This document shows, piece after piece, positions 46,576 through 59,600 of a stretch of 64,000 nt of DNA. How positions within the stretch are numbered: position 1 is the first letter of the stretch; every line of letters starts with the position of its first letter. The DNA lies in contig NW_005434666.1 of assembly GCF_000315625.1 (NCBI RefSeq), forward strand, positions 75,700 through 139,699. The letters run 5' to 3'. The notes below the pieces were generated by a model. It made no database searches. It saw only the letters and a list, made by a program, of their open reading frames with translations, and was not told the origin of the DNA. This DNA is from Guillardia theta CCMP2712 (lineage: Eukaryota > Cryptophyceae > Pyrenomonadales > Geminigeraceae). Made by a program: the position numbers and the translations under genes.

Positions 46576-49500
46576 CTACTCTTCAACTTCCACATCCGCC
46601 TGCTCCAGTGAACGGGCGAGAAGCTCCTGCTTGTACTCCATGGAGGCATCCTGCTGCCAGTCCCAATAGTTGATGGAGACGAGCCGGTAGCCTGCCGATC
46701 TCAGGGCGCGTCTCTTGATTCTCGTGCTCCCGAGAGGAAGCTGCGAGCCTTGACCTGGAGAGGAGGGTGAGAGGAGGGTGAGAGGAGGAGGAGGAGAGGA
46801 GGAGGAGAGGAGGAGCGCACAGAAGTGTGAAGGTCCGTCGAATTCGACAATGATGTTTGCTTGCGGTATCCAGCAGTCAAGGGAATATCCGGTCTTGTTG
46901 TCCACACGCTCATCGAGCACCTGGTAGCCCATGCTTCTCAACACGCTGCTCATGTTGGCCTGTTGGGTCGACGAGAGCGAGACCTCCTCGCTGGATTCCT
47001 TGAAGCTCTGCTGCCATGATGAGAGAGCATGGGACTGGCCGAGGGGAAGGAGGGGAGTAGGGAAGGAGAGAAGCAAGAGAGAAGGAAAGCGAGCAGGGGA
47101 AGCGGAGTAGTAAAGGAGAGAGTTGAGAAACAAGTATTCGAAAGACAAGGGAGAGGGTGAGGCTGTGCAGGAATTTAGGATACGTCACCTTGAAGCAATC
47201 TTCCTTGAGCTGGTCTATTAGCTTTTTGTCGAACCCCTCCTGCTCGTCAACTGGGTTGATGATGAGGAACTGATGAATCTGAAAGCCATGTCAGCCTCCC
47301 GGCATTTCGAGGAGAAGACGATAGAAGGGGCCATGGAATTTGAAAGATCAGAGGGAGACGCACGAATGAGGAGGAGGAGTAACCTGGGCCTTTGCAGGAG
47401 CGTCCAACTTTGTCCTCCGAGCTATGACTGCATGCAAAATCCACTTGATGATGCTTGAGGAATTGGGAGGGAGAAATGGACTCAAAACTGCTACACTCCA
47501 AGCAAACAAGGCAACATACTGTCCACGAGTCATGTAACGCTGAAAATGTAGCAGACAAGGAACGATTTTGCAAGAGGATTAAAGGAGAGAAGGAGAGAAG
47601 GACCGAGAAAAAGGAGGAAAGGAGTTGAGAGCGAAGTAACACAGAGGTCAGTGAGGAGTCAGGAGGGAACAAGAGGGGCAGACAACAGGTCGAATCACCT
47701 GCGAGCTGAAAATAGAGTGATCCTGACTTATAACCCTTCCAAGGTTTCTATCCAGCAGTGCAGCATCTTCGATGTACAGGAAGGCTTGAGCACGAAGCAA
47801 GCTTGCTGCAGCCTAGCAGTTTTGAGCCTCAGCCGACAATGTCTCTATTCCCTCTCCATGCTATCCTCGCCTATTCTACTTCAAATCGACTGCCGCTGCA
47901 TTTCCTTCCTATCTACCTTTGCGCATCTCTTGTCTCCGACCTCTCCATCATCTCACTTTCAAAGGCTCTTCACTCTCGTCACCTGAGGATCGATCTGTCG
48001 CTCGGGCCTCTTCCTCAATGCAGCGCTCATGTGACCCCAAATCTCCTCGTCTCGCCATCGGAGCTGGCGGGAGGTGATTCCGATCAGGTGAGCAAGAAGC
48101 AAGTTTCCATCTTCACCTGCACCATTGCGCTCGAAATCGAAGCAGCATGAAATTCATTCAGCTCTCGAGGATTCAAGAGCAGGAGGAGGCGCTTGAGGTG
48201 CTGGTACAGTTCCATATCCTCCAGCCCTGCCCTGCCGCGCCTGTCAATAGAGCTCCCGAGGGGATACGGAGGATGAATGCGAGGACCTAGAGAAATCTCT
48301 GAACAGGGAGGACACGCATTGGATGCTGTAGGAGCCTGCCGCCTGCTGCGACTGAACCGCGGAGCTGCATCGCGGGTTACGGTGAAAGCTCAGCTGAGGG
48401 AGTTGGCAGACCTGAGGAACTGAAGTATGTCGTTGCTGAGCATGTCCACTCGCAAGAACGCGTTGAGGAGCATCGAGACCTCTGCCGCGGCAGAGCAGAG
48501 CAAGGAGGAGAGGGTCAGCAGTCGGTGCTCGAAGCCGGGCAACGGCCATGGCAAGGGCTCACCCTGTGGGCTCAGCTCGTCGAGGTCGAGCTGCTGGACG
48601 ACCTTGGAGATGTGCTGGAAGAGATTCTGGTCGAAGAATTGGAGGCGGATGAACGAGGTGATGAGAGAGGAGATAGTCTTGGAATCTGCATCCCACAAGC
48701 TCCGTTTCGACCTGTTGAGGTCCGACAAGATGTTTCTGTTGGGCAAGAATCATGCGCGAAAAGGCAGCTTTGAGGAGGAAGTGAAGGAAAGGATGGGGGA
48801 AAGAGAAGACAGCTGGAGGAGGGAGGGAGGAGGGAGGAGGGAGGAGAGTAGGATAGGCAGGCATCCAGGTGAAAGATAGCAAAGAGACATCAGGAATCAT
48901 TTAGAACCGAACTTGATGAAAGGGGGAAGGGAACAATCAAGACATTGTGACCTCCCAACAATCTCTGACTGAAACGTCTTGCTCGCTTCTAGCAAAAACC
49001 TTTCATCCTTGAGATCCACCCTGGCCATACTTTCCAAGACTGAGGCCAAGGAGCTGCGATTCAAGTTAGGGGATCAGCACAGTACACGGGAATGAACAAC
49101 GTTGGATGCTTCTGTTCCGCAGGCAGATTTCGGTACAACTTGACCGTCAGCCTCCATCTGTCGATCCAGGGTGAGATGAGGTCGGAGGAGGATGAAATCG
49201 CACATGTTTTCATCTCTAACATTCGCACGGGCAAGAGCTTGAGAAACCAGCACTATCGTGCCTGCCATGTCCCTCTTTGACACCGCTCCTCCTCCTCCTC
49301 CCTGGAGGCTCGTCCTCTTGCCGCCCTCCTCACCATCCTCCCACCTGGCAAGAAGACACGAATGACCAGGAGCAAGATGAATCAAGTCCCTTGCGAAAAT
49401 CAAATCATCTTACCATTCGTTCAACAATGTCGTGATGCGCGCCAACAGCAGGTCGGTGACAGCCCTGATCCTCCGAAGCTTGTCCTCCTCCTCATCAGCT

Positions 49501-51932
49501 CCGCCTCCAACCTCTTGCCCGTGCGCGAAGGAAGCAAGCAGCTTGCACCCGAGCTCGAGAGAAACGTCTTTCATCTTCCCCTTCTCAACCCACGACATCA
49601 CCACATCTTCAATCCTTTCACAGAGCCTCTCAGGAAGTGCCAAAGGACTGAGTTACAAGGAACCTGTGCACTGAAGAGGCGACCGAGGAGGAGTCCGGAT
49701 GGGATTTCAGACCGTTGATCATCGTGTTCAGGCTGAGAATTTGCACGACCTGCAATCTTGACCGGTCGCTCCCATGGATGATCTTGCTAAGCTTCTCCAC
49801 TGACTCCTTCTCAATCATTCTGAGCTTCGCAATCGCACCTCCTATGATGATTGCCTCCTGCCAGCCGGTCATCCTCGTTACGAGGGCAAGAAAACTTACG
49901 TCAGGAGAGAGCTTGCCAGAGTCGCAGAGGGCCAGGAGGTGTCGGTGCAAGTCTGACTGAAACCCGTCCTCCACCTTGGCGGTAAGCCGAGCGATTGCGC
50001 TCATGATGGAGGCAAGGTCTTGCGAGGAGACCCAGGAGAACGCGAACGCTCGCATGCAAGTCTCGAGCTTCTTGACAGCCTCAAGCGAGCATTGCCCACT
50101 CTTGGCCAGCGCAGAGAAGGTTGAACTTGTCTCTCGTCCTCTTGGCGGCTTGTTGGTTGAGATGGCATCGTCGAGGTGACGGATGAAATCCTGTTCCATG
50201 TGCCTCCAGAGTTCTGTATCAAGAACTCCTGCTTGCAGGAAGGAAATAGCTGAGAATACCCTTAGACACATGTGACGTGTTAGATGGATCATATACCGAA
50301 TGAGGACAGCGAGTAAGGGTCCAAGCTTGAATTGACAACTGCTGCTTTCATTTTCTTGATTATTTTGTTCCCTCCCAGATGCTTGAGCTTCACCATGCTG
50401 CGGCACTTCAAAAAAAGTCATCTCGCAGTGAAAGGGGCACAACAACAGCAGACATGGGTCGAGAGCGATCTAGCAGACATCTCGGACATCTCGTGGTTTT
50501 CGATCGCCAGGAGCAGATAGCGGAAGACAGCAGGCGCAAGCGACTCGCAACGGAGGAAGGACGAGGTGCACTCCATCAACTCCTGATAAAGAGGATGATT
50601 CGTAGAAGGCAGGATCGATAGCAAGCACCTTGAGGGAGAAGGAAGACGAGGAAATCGACATTACACAGCTTGCAAGATGTTCAAAGTGACTTCGGTCAAT
50701 CAGGCCAAGCTTTGCGTAAGAACTTGCAATAGTCGAGATGGACTGACTGGTCATGTTTGTTGTTGGAAAGCTTATTGATACCTGTGTGCAGCGCTCAGAT
50801 CTTCTGCAACAATGATGGAGATTGAATTCACGCACAGACCTCAATCAACAAGGTGAGGAGCCTTTGATCTTTCAGGTTCAAATTGGCCAAAGAGTTAACA
50901 ATATTTGAAACTGCCTGAGCGTCGAATGATTCTGCAAGAAGAACCATCACAAGGATTCTGTCTTTCTCAAAAACACACTCATCACCTTTGTTGCAGGCCA
51001 AAAGTCGATCAATGAGATGATTGAACACGCTTGAAGACCGAATTTTGTTCCGACTGTTAGAATCCGCGTCATTTGTAGGGCAATTTACAGGGCAGGATCG
51101 TTTCCTGTAAACGTGGAGGATCAGACCAACTTGTATGGGGTTGTAATCCCTGATGTCCAGCAACACCTAGTTTGGAAAAAGATTCAAACAGGGACCATGG
51201 TCTAGCAGAACCCACAGGCTCCAACATCTTCGCAACGTTGCTGGTGAAACCGTTGCATTTACTGAGGGTGTGGACCAACGTCGCTAAGCTACGAGCATCG
51301 AACATGCTGGACTTCTCCAACCTCTCATCGTCTCCGAGCTCAACATATCTCAGGCAGAGAGCTCGCAGACGATTGATGATCAATTGCCGCATGCCAGTAC
51401 TCGACATGTCGTTCTCAAACAGTATCATGAAGAGCAGTGACAGGTCGGAGGCGTCGAAGCTTGTTATCTCTGACTTGATCACATCCAAGTAACCTTGCTT
51501 CAAAGACTCCAGAGACACTGGATCCCCTGACTTATCCCTTGACGGAACCTCTTCCTCTGACCGAATCTCACGGATGATCTTGATGAACTCCGTTCTGTTG
51601 GATCGTGCGTGAGCAAGCAGGGCTTGTTCGTCTTGCAAAGCTTTCATCAGCAATGCTGCATCTACTGGAGCAAGCTCCCTCCCTCCCTCCGACTCGCCCT
51701 CTTCCCCTGTCGCTGCTGCTGCTCGTAGCTGAAACCTTGCTAGCGCCGACCTTGAGGTTTTCGAAAATCCCGAGAAATGGCTGATCTTGGGAGCCAGCAA
51801 AGCATATCTAGGTGTACGAGATGTATGGATGCTTGGCACCATTCTTAGCTGCAAACAAACTCTCCATGCGGATACACGCAGAGGGGCACAACATGACCCA
51901 ATCAACCATAGAAGTAATGCTGGGAACTTCAT
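46576..51932 (-). CDS. OPR/RAP-domain protein, probably plastid RNA-binding
   Basis: Starts at 51932 with a signal-peptide-like sequence (FPALLLWLIGSCC, then VSAW) and a basic Ser/Thr-rich transit-like stretch. Many exons down the minus strand carry helical repeats of the OPR/FASTK type: FDARSLATLVHTLSKC, FDAQAVSNIVNSLANLNL, ISTIASSYAKLGL, SSTFSALAKSGQC. The gene ends with a RAP domain (about 47150-46576): DCWIPQANIIVEFDGPSHF, then TRIKRRALRSAGYRLVSI and YWDW. A pyrimidine-rich intron near 46745-46825 interrupts the RAP domain. OPR/RAP proteins bind and process organelle RNAs; the presequence points to the plastid. Internal exon borders between 47.2 and 51 kb were not all resolved. Confidence 0.7.
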
Positions 51933-52259
51933 CGAAGAATATCAAAATGTCACGCTAAGTCTCTACATAACACTATCAGCTTCCTGAGATCAAGCGCCAT
52001 CGAATATTTTTGCATCCTCTTGTCGCGGGTAATGGTCTGTGACATTAGACTCTCTGTCGTTGTGAGACGAGAGAGAAGCGAGCGGAGGGACGTCCGCTCT
52101 CCCTTGTATCCCCCTACCTCCTTCTCGAGCTCATTTTCGTTCTTGCTCTCGGTTCTTCTACCCAAGAATCCTCCCTCCTCTCTCTCTCTCTCTCTCCCGC
52201 AAGCTATTTTTCTCCCTCCCGATGCGTCCAATCGAGTTCGGCAGCTGATCCTAATTTTA

Positions 52260-53400
52260 CTCAACAACGGGCCTAGGGTCTCAAATTTTACTCATCAAAA
52301 TGCCGGGACCCCGGCCGGGCCGGGTGGCCGGACAGGCGGCATCAGTGCAGTGCCGGGCCTGATGAACTTAGATGATACTGGCCCGGGCAAGTTCAAGTTT
52401 ACCTCGCGCCCACCCGTTACTTGACACACAGAGAGGGGGGTAGGGGGTCATGCTGAATCCCGCAACTTCTGGGAACGTTCGGCAAAAAGTTGACCTGATG
52501 TTGTAAAAATCAACGTTCATCGTTTATGGAGGGTACTAGGTGGGCAAAGCTCCTCTAGTACCCGGTTGTCAAAGCAGCCATCAATGGGTTGCCGTCCAAG
52601 AAGTGCTGTTGGTAAGGGGTAGGGGTAGAGCATCACCCCCGGATAATTTGCCAGAAGAGAAATCACTCCATGGGGGTGGTTTGGAGTCTTTCATAGGGTA
52701 CAGTGGGCGTAGGGTCAGGTTGGGGTGGTTCCCGGTCCGTTACCCTATCTCCTTCACAAAACTCCTTTTATGATCTAAAATAGTTTAAACTGTACCATCC
52801 TTTCGATGTAAAATGTTGTAATTAAACTAATAAAGGACACGGTTAGGATAGGCACATCAGGCCCTAGGAAGGATAGCTAGTAATCAAAGGTTCCTAGGAC
52901 CCGAAGGAGTCACTGGAACACTGAGGGGATGGGGTGTTGGACGGTGCTCTCCATTGTTGGAGGGGGTGGGGGTCGACGGGGATGACTCGATCGGAGGGGT
53001 AGGAGGTACGTGGTCAGACCACGGTCTTGTAAAAGGTAGGGTAGTTTGTGGTATCAAGACCGGTGTCTATGTCATCGTGAACTTTCGAGGAGTGAGGGTG
53101 ATAAGCTCAGATAGTTTTGACAAAATCCAGGGGGTGGGGGTTCAACAAGCCGACTTCAATGCACTCGCTTGATGTTGGAGGTAGAGGGATGAAGTGCGAA
53201 GATAGAGAGACAGGCAAGGAGATAGAATCAGACTAGGACTTGAGATGTAAGGTTACTATGACTTAGGAAGGAAGAGGACGCGAATGCTTGAAGTTTCATG
53301 CGTTGGCGAAAGAAATAGTTGATCATGGAGCACAGCAGGGTCGATGAGCGATTGAGCGCAGAATGAATCTTAGAATCAGAACAGGTTTACAACATGACGT
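52260..53400. other. GC-rich island 4 and GGGGTA-rich tract
   Basis: A short GC-rich block at 52300-52400 (CCGGCCGGGCCGGGTGGCCGG) is followed by GGGGTAGGGG-type DNA to about 53150. No gene supported. The pairing of a GC island with a GGGGTA/TACCCC tract repeats that seen at 4, 26 and 45 kb. Confidence 0.55.
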
Positions 53401-53671
53401 GTCGATACATATCATTCTTATCTCTTGAAATTGCGACGCTTGATGCAGCTTGGACTCGATTACTGACGCAGAGACGCTTCCTTCAATTTGACTGATTTCG
53501 ATATTCTTACGCAGGTCTCATCTTATCCAAAAGGCAACAAACTATCATTCGGATATTCAAAGCACGTTTTTGGACCTTTTATATCAAATTCATGCGCGTG
53601 CTGCAAAGCACGGAAATGGTCGTTCTTTTCTTGACATGAAAACATCCACCAATCACAGAAAGGTGTTACAC

Positions 53672-56600
53672 ATGACGCGGGTCTCCCTCCTCCTTCTGTT
53701 CATCTTCGAGCAGATTGTTCTCACCTCCTGCCAAACATGCTTGACTACGCAAATCAATACTTGCAACCAGACAGATGTCTCAACAGTTGCAGGGGATCCT
53801 TTCACAATGATACTAAGGCTTTCCGATGCTTTCACATCAAGTTGTGGTTCAACATGTGATCCGAACTTGGTGGACGCATACATTGGTGGGCAGCGGGCTG
53901 AAGTGAGTTACATCAAAAATGCGCCATCGTATTTTCAGTTGCTATGGGGAAACGGTCTGAATACAAAGGGATTTTTCAACATCACGTGCAAGTTGAATCA
54001 ACAGGACGTCACCAACTCACCGTACCCTTTGACAGTCACAGCAGCGGCAGAGGATCTGACTCAAGCCATCCTGCAAGACTTGGTTTCTAGTGCAGTGGTC
54101 AACAGCACAGTGACCTTGTAAGCAATCTCAACCTCTCTGTGCTCCTGCGTTTCCTCACCTTTGCACGTTTTGCAGTTCCCTACAGAGTCGAGATCAGTTT
54201 GGGAATGATGTTTCTAGCTCTCAGTTGTCCGTTCTGTTCACCTCTGCGACGCTTCAAGGGAACGCAGCTTACGTGGGCAATGGGAAGTATCAAATCTCGT
54301 TCAGAAGCACACTCTCCGGAAGTTACACCTTAAGCATTTCAGTATCTTCGGGAACTTCTACAAGAGTGATCTCGCCCAAGGTGCGGAAATAAAGCAAGGT
54401 GTGCTTGGGAGTCCCTGCCTTGACCTTATTTTCAGTTTGAATACCTGCCCGGCAATCCTGACATCAACAAATTTTCCATCTCCCCCGTGTCCCTTGCCAC
54501 GGCTGGAATCAACATTGTGGTCCCTGTTTTTGCTCGGGACACCTTTGGAAATCTCATCTCCTCTAGCGTGCATGCTGACTACTCGCTCTCTGTAGCGCGA
54601 GGTGGGGTCACGCAGGTAAGGAGAGAGTACGAGAGGAGGGAGAGGAATGATACGGTGCGGGCAGGCCGTCATCTCCTCCGAGAGTACAGCAGGAGGGCAA
54701 ATGGGCGTCTCGTTTCTGCTTACCCTTGCAGCACAGTACAGCGTGCTTATCATGGGCAACGGGACGGAGCTGCAAGGAACTCCATTCAGCATCTCCGTCA
54801 TCCCCGCGATAATCAGCGGGCAGCAATGCATCGTTACCGTAAGCCGAACTCCTTCTTCGATTCCTCCTCCTAAGCACGGCGATCAATGCAGGGGACTGCG
54901 CTGACCTCCACGATGGCGGGAAAGCAGGCAGGGATGGTGATTCAGGCTGTCGATCAGTATGGGAACCAGAGAACAGACGGAGGAGTCAACTTCTTCTTCG
55001 CAGCTGAGGGCCCGCTGGAGAGGGCAACGAGCAACCGAGCCCAATGCAGTGACAGGTGCTGGTAGACGAGGTTTGTGAGCAGCCGCCGTTGACACTTCCA
55101 GCAGTTCTGCCGGCTCCTGCGGCATCACCCGCCAGCAGACAGCAGGTTCGTGCTCTGTCACCTTTACGCTCACCATCGCTGGGACGTACTCTGTCTCCCT
55201 CAACCTTGTCGGCGATTACACCGGAGGGAGCACAATCGGCTCTAGCCCGTACAACATCACCATCCAGCCCAACACAGACACGCTTCCAGGCTTCGTTGCC
55301 GTCGACCCCATCACGGCCTCGGTGAGCTTGCATCCTGCTGTCAAGGCCCATGAACTGACAGCCTTGCCCAGTCTCTTGCTGGGGTTCCTTTGAACTTGAA
55401 TCTGCACGAGTCAGATCAGTACGGCAACGAGAGGAACTGTACTTCGATCAGACTCAACGGATTCTCTTTCACTTCACCGACCTCAGGCTCGTCGTTCTCC
55501 GGTACCTTGTCGACTTGAGATTCTCCCTTTGCTCACACTCCCTCCCCTCCCTTAGCCTCCACCGCCTTCGTCGGCACCTCCGATCAAGTCTGTGTCGTCT
55601 CTCTGTCGATGACCAACGCTGGAAGCTACGCACCACTGCTGAGCATCCTCGGACAGTCGATCGCCTCAACCAAGATCAACATCTCCATCTTTGCTGGTCC
55701 CATCGGCAACGTCTACACCAGTGTGGTGAACAAGCTGAGCTCGGGCGAGAGTTTCGATGCCAGCCAAGGGTTCGTGGACGCCATGGTGAACGGAGACTTC
55801 GTTCCCCAGCAGTACACCAATCGGTTTCCCTTGCAGACGTTCGACAGGTGATGGTCGCGCTGATCTGTGTCTTTGCGATCGAGCCTGCCTGTGTTGCTTG
55901 TTTGTGTATCATCGTACATGTGACATTTCATTCCATGTTGATATGGATTGTCCATATGAATTATGCTGGTATATTTTTGGGCTGACGGTCTTCCGTCAAG
56001 GTACGGTAACGTTCTCAAGAGAGGAGGGTTTGCCGCAAACATCTCCGTCAACGTCAGCTCGCAGATGTTTCCGTACTCAATAAGGGGAAGCGTTGCTGAT
56101 CTTGAAGATGGCTATTACATGGTGTCATATACAACAACTGTCTCTGGCGGGTGAGATGATATGTTGATGACTTATTCTTGCGATCTCTCTTCCTTTTCCC
56201 CTTTATCCTCCTCCTCCTCCTCCTCCTCCTCCTCCTCCTCCTCCTCCTCCTCTTGCCCTACATCATCAGTAAAAGATTGATGTTGTCTTCAGATACCAGA
56301 TATTCATCGATGTGGACGGCAACAGCATCAAGAACACTCCTTTCCAGGCCCTCATCCTCAGTGGGGCGATAGAAAGCTCTCAGTGCTACGCCTGCTTGCT
56401 CGACTCCACTGGCTGCAGGCGAGGGCAGCGAGGGGACCGGGATGCGACCTGTACCAGAAGTCTGAAAGCTGTCGGAGAGGAGGTTCTGCTGTGTGCTGAA
56501 GCTTCGCAAGTCACTCCTGCTTCACTCTATGTGAGGTTGGCAGACAGGTACTCAGCCCTTCACTACTCTCCTCCGTAGCTCTCCTTTATGCGCCTGCTGC

Positions 56601-59600
56601 TATCCTAATCACTTTCCATACCCTCTGTTCCTCTCCTCCCCTCCATCCTCCGAGTTTTCATTGCTCACTCTCATACTTGCCTCTATCAGGTTCGGAAACG
56701 ACATCACAGACAAGAGGGAACTCAATCTGATCAGATACTCCGTCTCCTTTTCTTCCTCCTCTGTCCAACCCAAGGTCTTCAACAATATCCTCTGCTTCCT
56801 CGACGGAGCAGGCTGTTCCTCTGCCACCTTGCTGGACGCCACCAACATAGACAGCCTGGGAGGATTCATCGGCCAGTCTGCGAACTGGCTGTACCCAGTC
56901 TCCTTCGTCGGCTCAGTGAGCGGCAGCTACTCCCTTGAAATCCTCCTCGGATCCAAGAACGCGTCCGGTCAGGCTCACTTCAGCAGCATTTCTCAGTCCG
57001 TCGTCAGGGCGGAGGTCCTTCCGTCCTCCCCTTGCTCCTCCTACTCGGTTGCAGCTGGGAGCTCCCTCTCCCTCTCCACTGCTGGGCATCAGTCGACCTT
57101 CCTCATCCTGACAAGAGATGCATTCAACAATGATCGCGTGGTATATCATCTGTTGTTCTTGCATCCTGCCCTGCCCTGCCCTGCCCTGCCCTGCCCAGCT
57201 CTCCACTCCTGTCCCCTGCCTCGTTCCCCCTCTGCTTCTTCATCGTTCACCTCTTCATCACCAACCTCATCATCATGACGCACTAACTGCTCTTCAGGGC
57301 ATCGTGAAAGCTCTGGACGCTGAGATCAGCTTGTTCGACTTTTCTCTGCTCGGCCCTTCTCCGGATGCTCAGACTCTCATGACTCCTGGGCAATCTGCTC
57401 CCTTCATCATCGGACAGGTTAAGAACGAGTCAGGTACTTGCTCCTCTCACTCTGCTCCACTCTCACTCTGCTCCTCTCACTCTGCTCCTGCCTCCTTGCT
57501 CCTCCCCCGCACTTGCTGCTAGTTGAGACTTCTTACCCTCGTGCTTCTCCCTTCTCGCACAAAATCTACTCCACTTCTTCATTCCTCCATCCCTCGCTCC
57601 CTCCATCCTCCATCCTCCTTCCTCGCTACTTGAGTCTAAATCTCTCCTCCCTCCTACCTCACACCTTCTGGTATCTAAGTCTGTGTACAGGGGGTCTTTT
57701 CTCCGCTTCGTTCTCCTCGACCATTGCAGGAACGTACTCTCTCCGCCTCAAGCTTGGCGGCCAACATCTGGTCAATAGTCCCTTCACCCTGCAAGTCAAC
57801 CCAGCTCCCGCCAGCCCCAACTCCAGTAGAGTCGTGTCCTCCCTCCAGCTGACAGTCGTCAGCGGGAAGTTTGCGCCTTTCCTCGTGCAGGCTTACGACC
57901 CTTTCGGCAACCGTATCTTCACATCAGACGACCAGTTCACAGGGGCCATGCCAGACCAGCTCAACGCGCATGTGGAGGTTCAACCCCTGACGCAGGGGCA
58001 GCATAACGTCTCCTTCCTCATGGTACCAGCCGCCTGCTGTCTTGTTCCCTCTCCTCTCCCTCTCCCTCTCCCTCTCCCTCCCTCCCTCTCCTCTCCCTNN
58101 NNNNNNNNNNNNNNNNNNNNNNNNNNNNNNNNNNNNNNNNNNNNNNNNNNNNNNNNNNNNNNNNNNNNNNNNNNNNNNNNNNNNNNNNNNNNNNNNNNCC
58201 TCCCTCCTCCCTCCTCCCTCCCTCCCTCCTCCCTCCCTCCCTCCCTCCCCTCCCTCCTCCCTCCCTCCCTCCCTCCTCCCTCCTCCCTCCTCCCTCCTCC
58301 CCTCCCTCCCTCCTCCCTCCCTCCCTCCCTCCCTCCTCCCTCCTCCCTCCTCCCTCCTCCCTCCTCCCTCCCTCCTCCCTCTGAATCTTCTTCTCCATCT
58401 CCCTCTATCTCCTCTCCCCTCCCCCATCCTCTTCTTCTTCCCTACTCAAATTGTCCATCCTCTCTCTTACTTGTGTCCAGACTCAAGCAGGGCAATACGT
58501 CGCGCACGTTCGTCTTCAGGGCCAGGACATTCTTGACAGCCCCGTCAGCTTCATCGTGGTGGCGGGCCCAGCAGCATCGCAGACAAGCATCGTCAACAGC
58601 ACAGACATCCTTGCCCTTGGCACTGTAGGAGAACACTGGAGGTTTAAGATCCACGGCTTTGATAAGGTAACTTCTCCTCCTCCTTCCCCTCCTCCTCCTC
58701 CTCATTCTCCTCTTCTCCCATCCTCCTCTCTTCCTCCTCGTTCTCTTCCGCTTCCTCTGAATACTGCCCTTCCTTCCCCCCACTCCTCCTCCCCTCCTCT
58801 CCTCCTCTCCCATCCTATCCTCATCCCTCTCTTACCTCCTTGCCTCCTTGTTTCGCGCTCAAGTTTCCCATGACCCACCATACAGTTCTCGAACCTGCGC
58901 ACTACGGGTGACGACCCCTTCTCCGTCCTCGTCTACTCACCCATCTGGGCTGACTGCAGCAACTGCTCCAATTGCTCCCTCCCTGACGGGTCGACGATCA
59001 GCCGATCGGACTGCCTCTCTTCCCCTCCTCGCAACGGCGTCTGCTCGCCTTGCCCAAGTAGGCTTGCAGCTGTCGTCGACCTTTCCATCCCTTCCTCTTG
59101 CTCCCAGGTCCTCCCCCTCCTCGGAGACTTCGGCTGCAAGGGAGGAACGTACCTCGCCGACTTCGTCCCTACCAAGTCAGGGACGTACGCCGTGACTGCG
59201 TTCCTCAGCGGAGCTTCGGTATCGCCTGTCATGTTCACCTTCACTGTCTTCCCCGGCGTTCCAGACCCTGCCTTCTCCAAGGTGGAGCCAGACGGGAAGT
59301 CGCTGACGCTGATCACGGCTGGAGTCCAGCACAGCTTCCTGATCAAAAGCTTCGACAGGTTCATGAACTCCGTCCAGTACTCCCTAAGCAGCTCCTTCCT
59401 CCTTAGTGTGACTCCTTTCCTGTCGTCTCAAGTGCTCCTCGCCTCGTCGACATACGAAGACCTGGGCTCGGGGCTCTTCCGGCAGACCTTCCTCCTGTCG
59501 ATCTCGGGGAGTTACAAAGTGAACGTCTTCCTTGACAGCAAGGCTGTCGTTGGCTCCCCCTTCAACGTCACCGTCATCTCAGCTGGAGTGAACGCCTCCA

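Noticed and set aside
57438-58628. 396-codon plus-strand ORF across the second gap
   Set aside because: The middle is Pro/Ser/Leu from CTCCCTC repeats and N placeholders. Only the parts near 57690-58020 and 58480-58660 belong to filamin-repeat exons.
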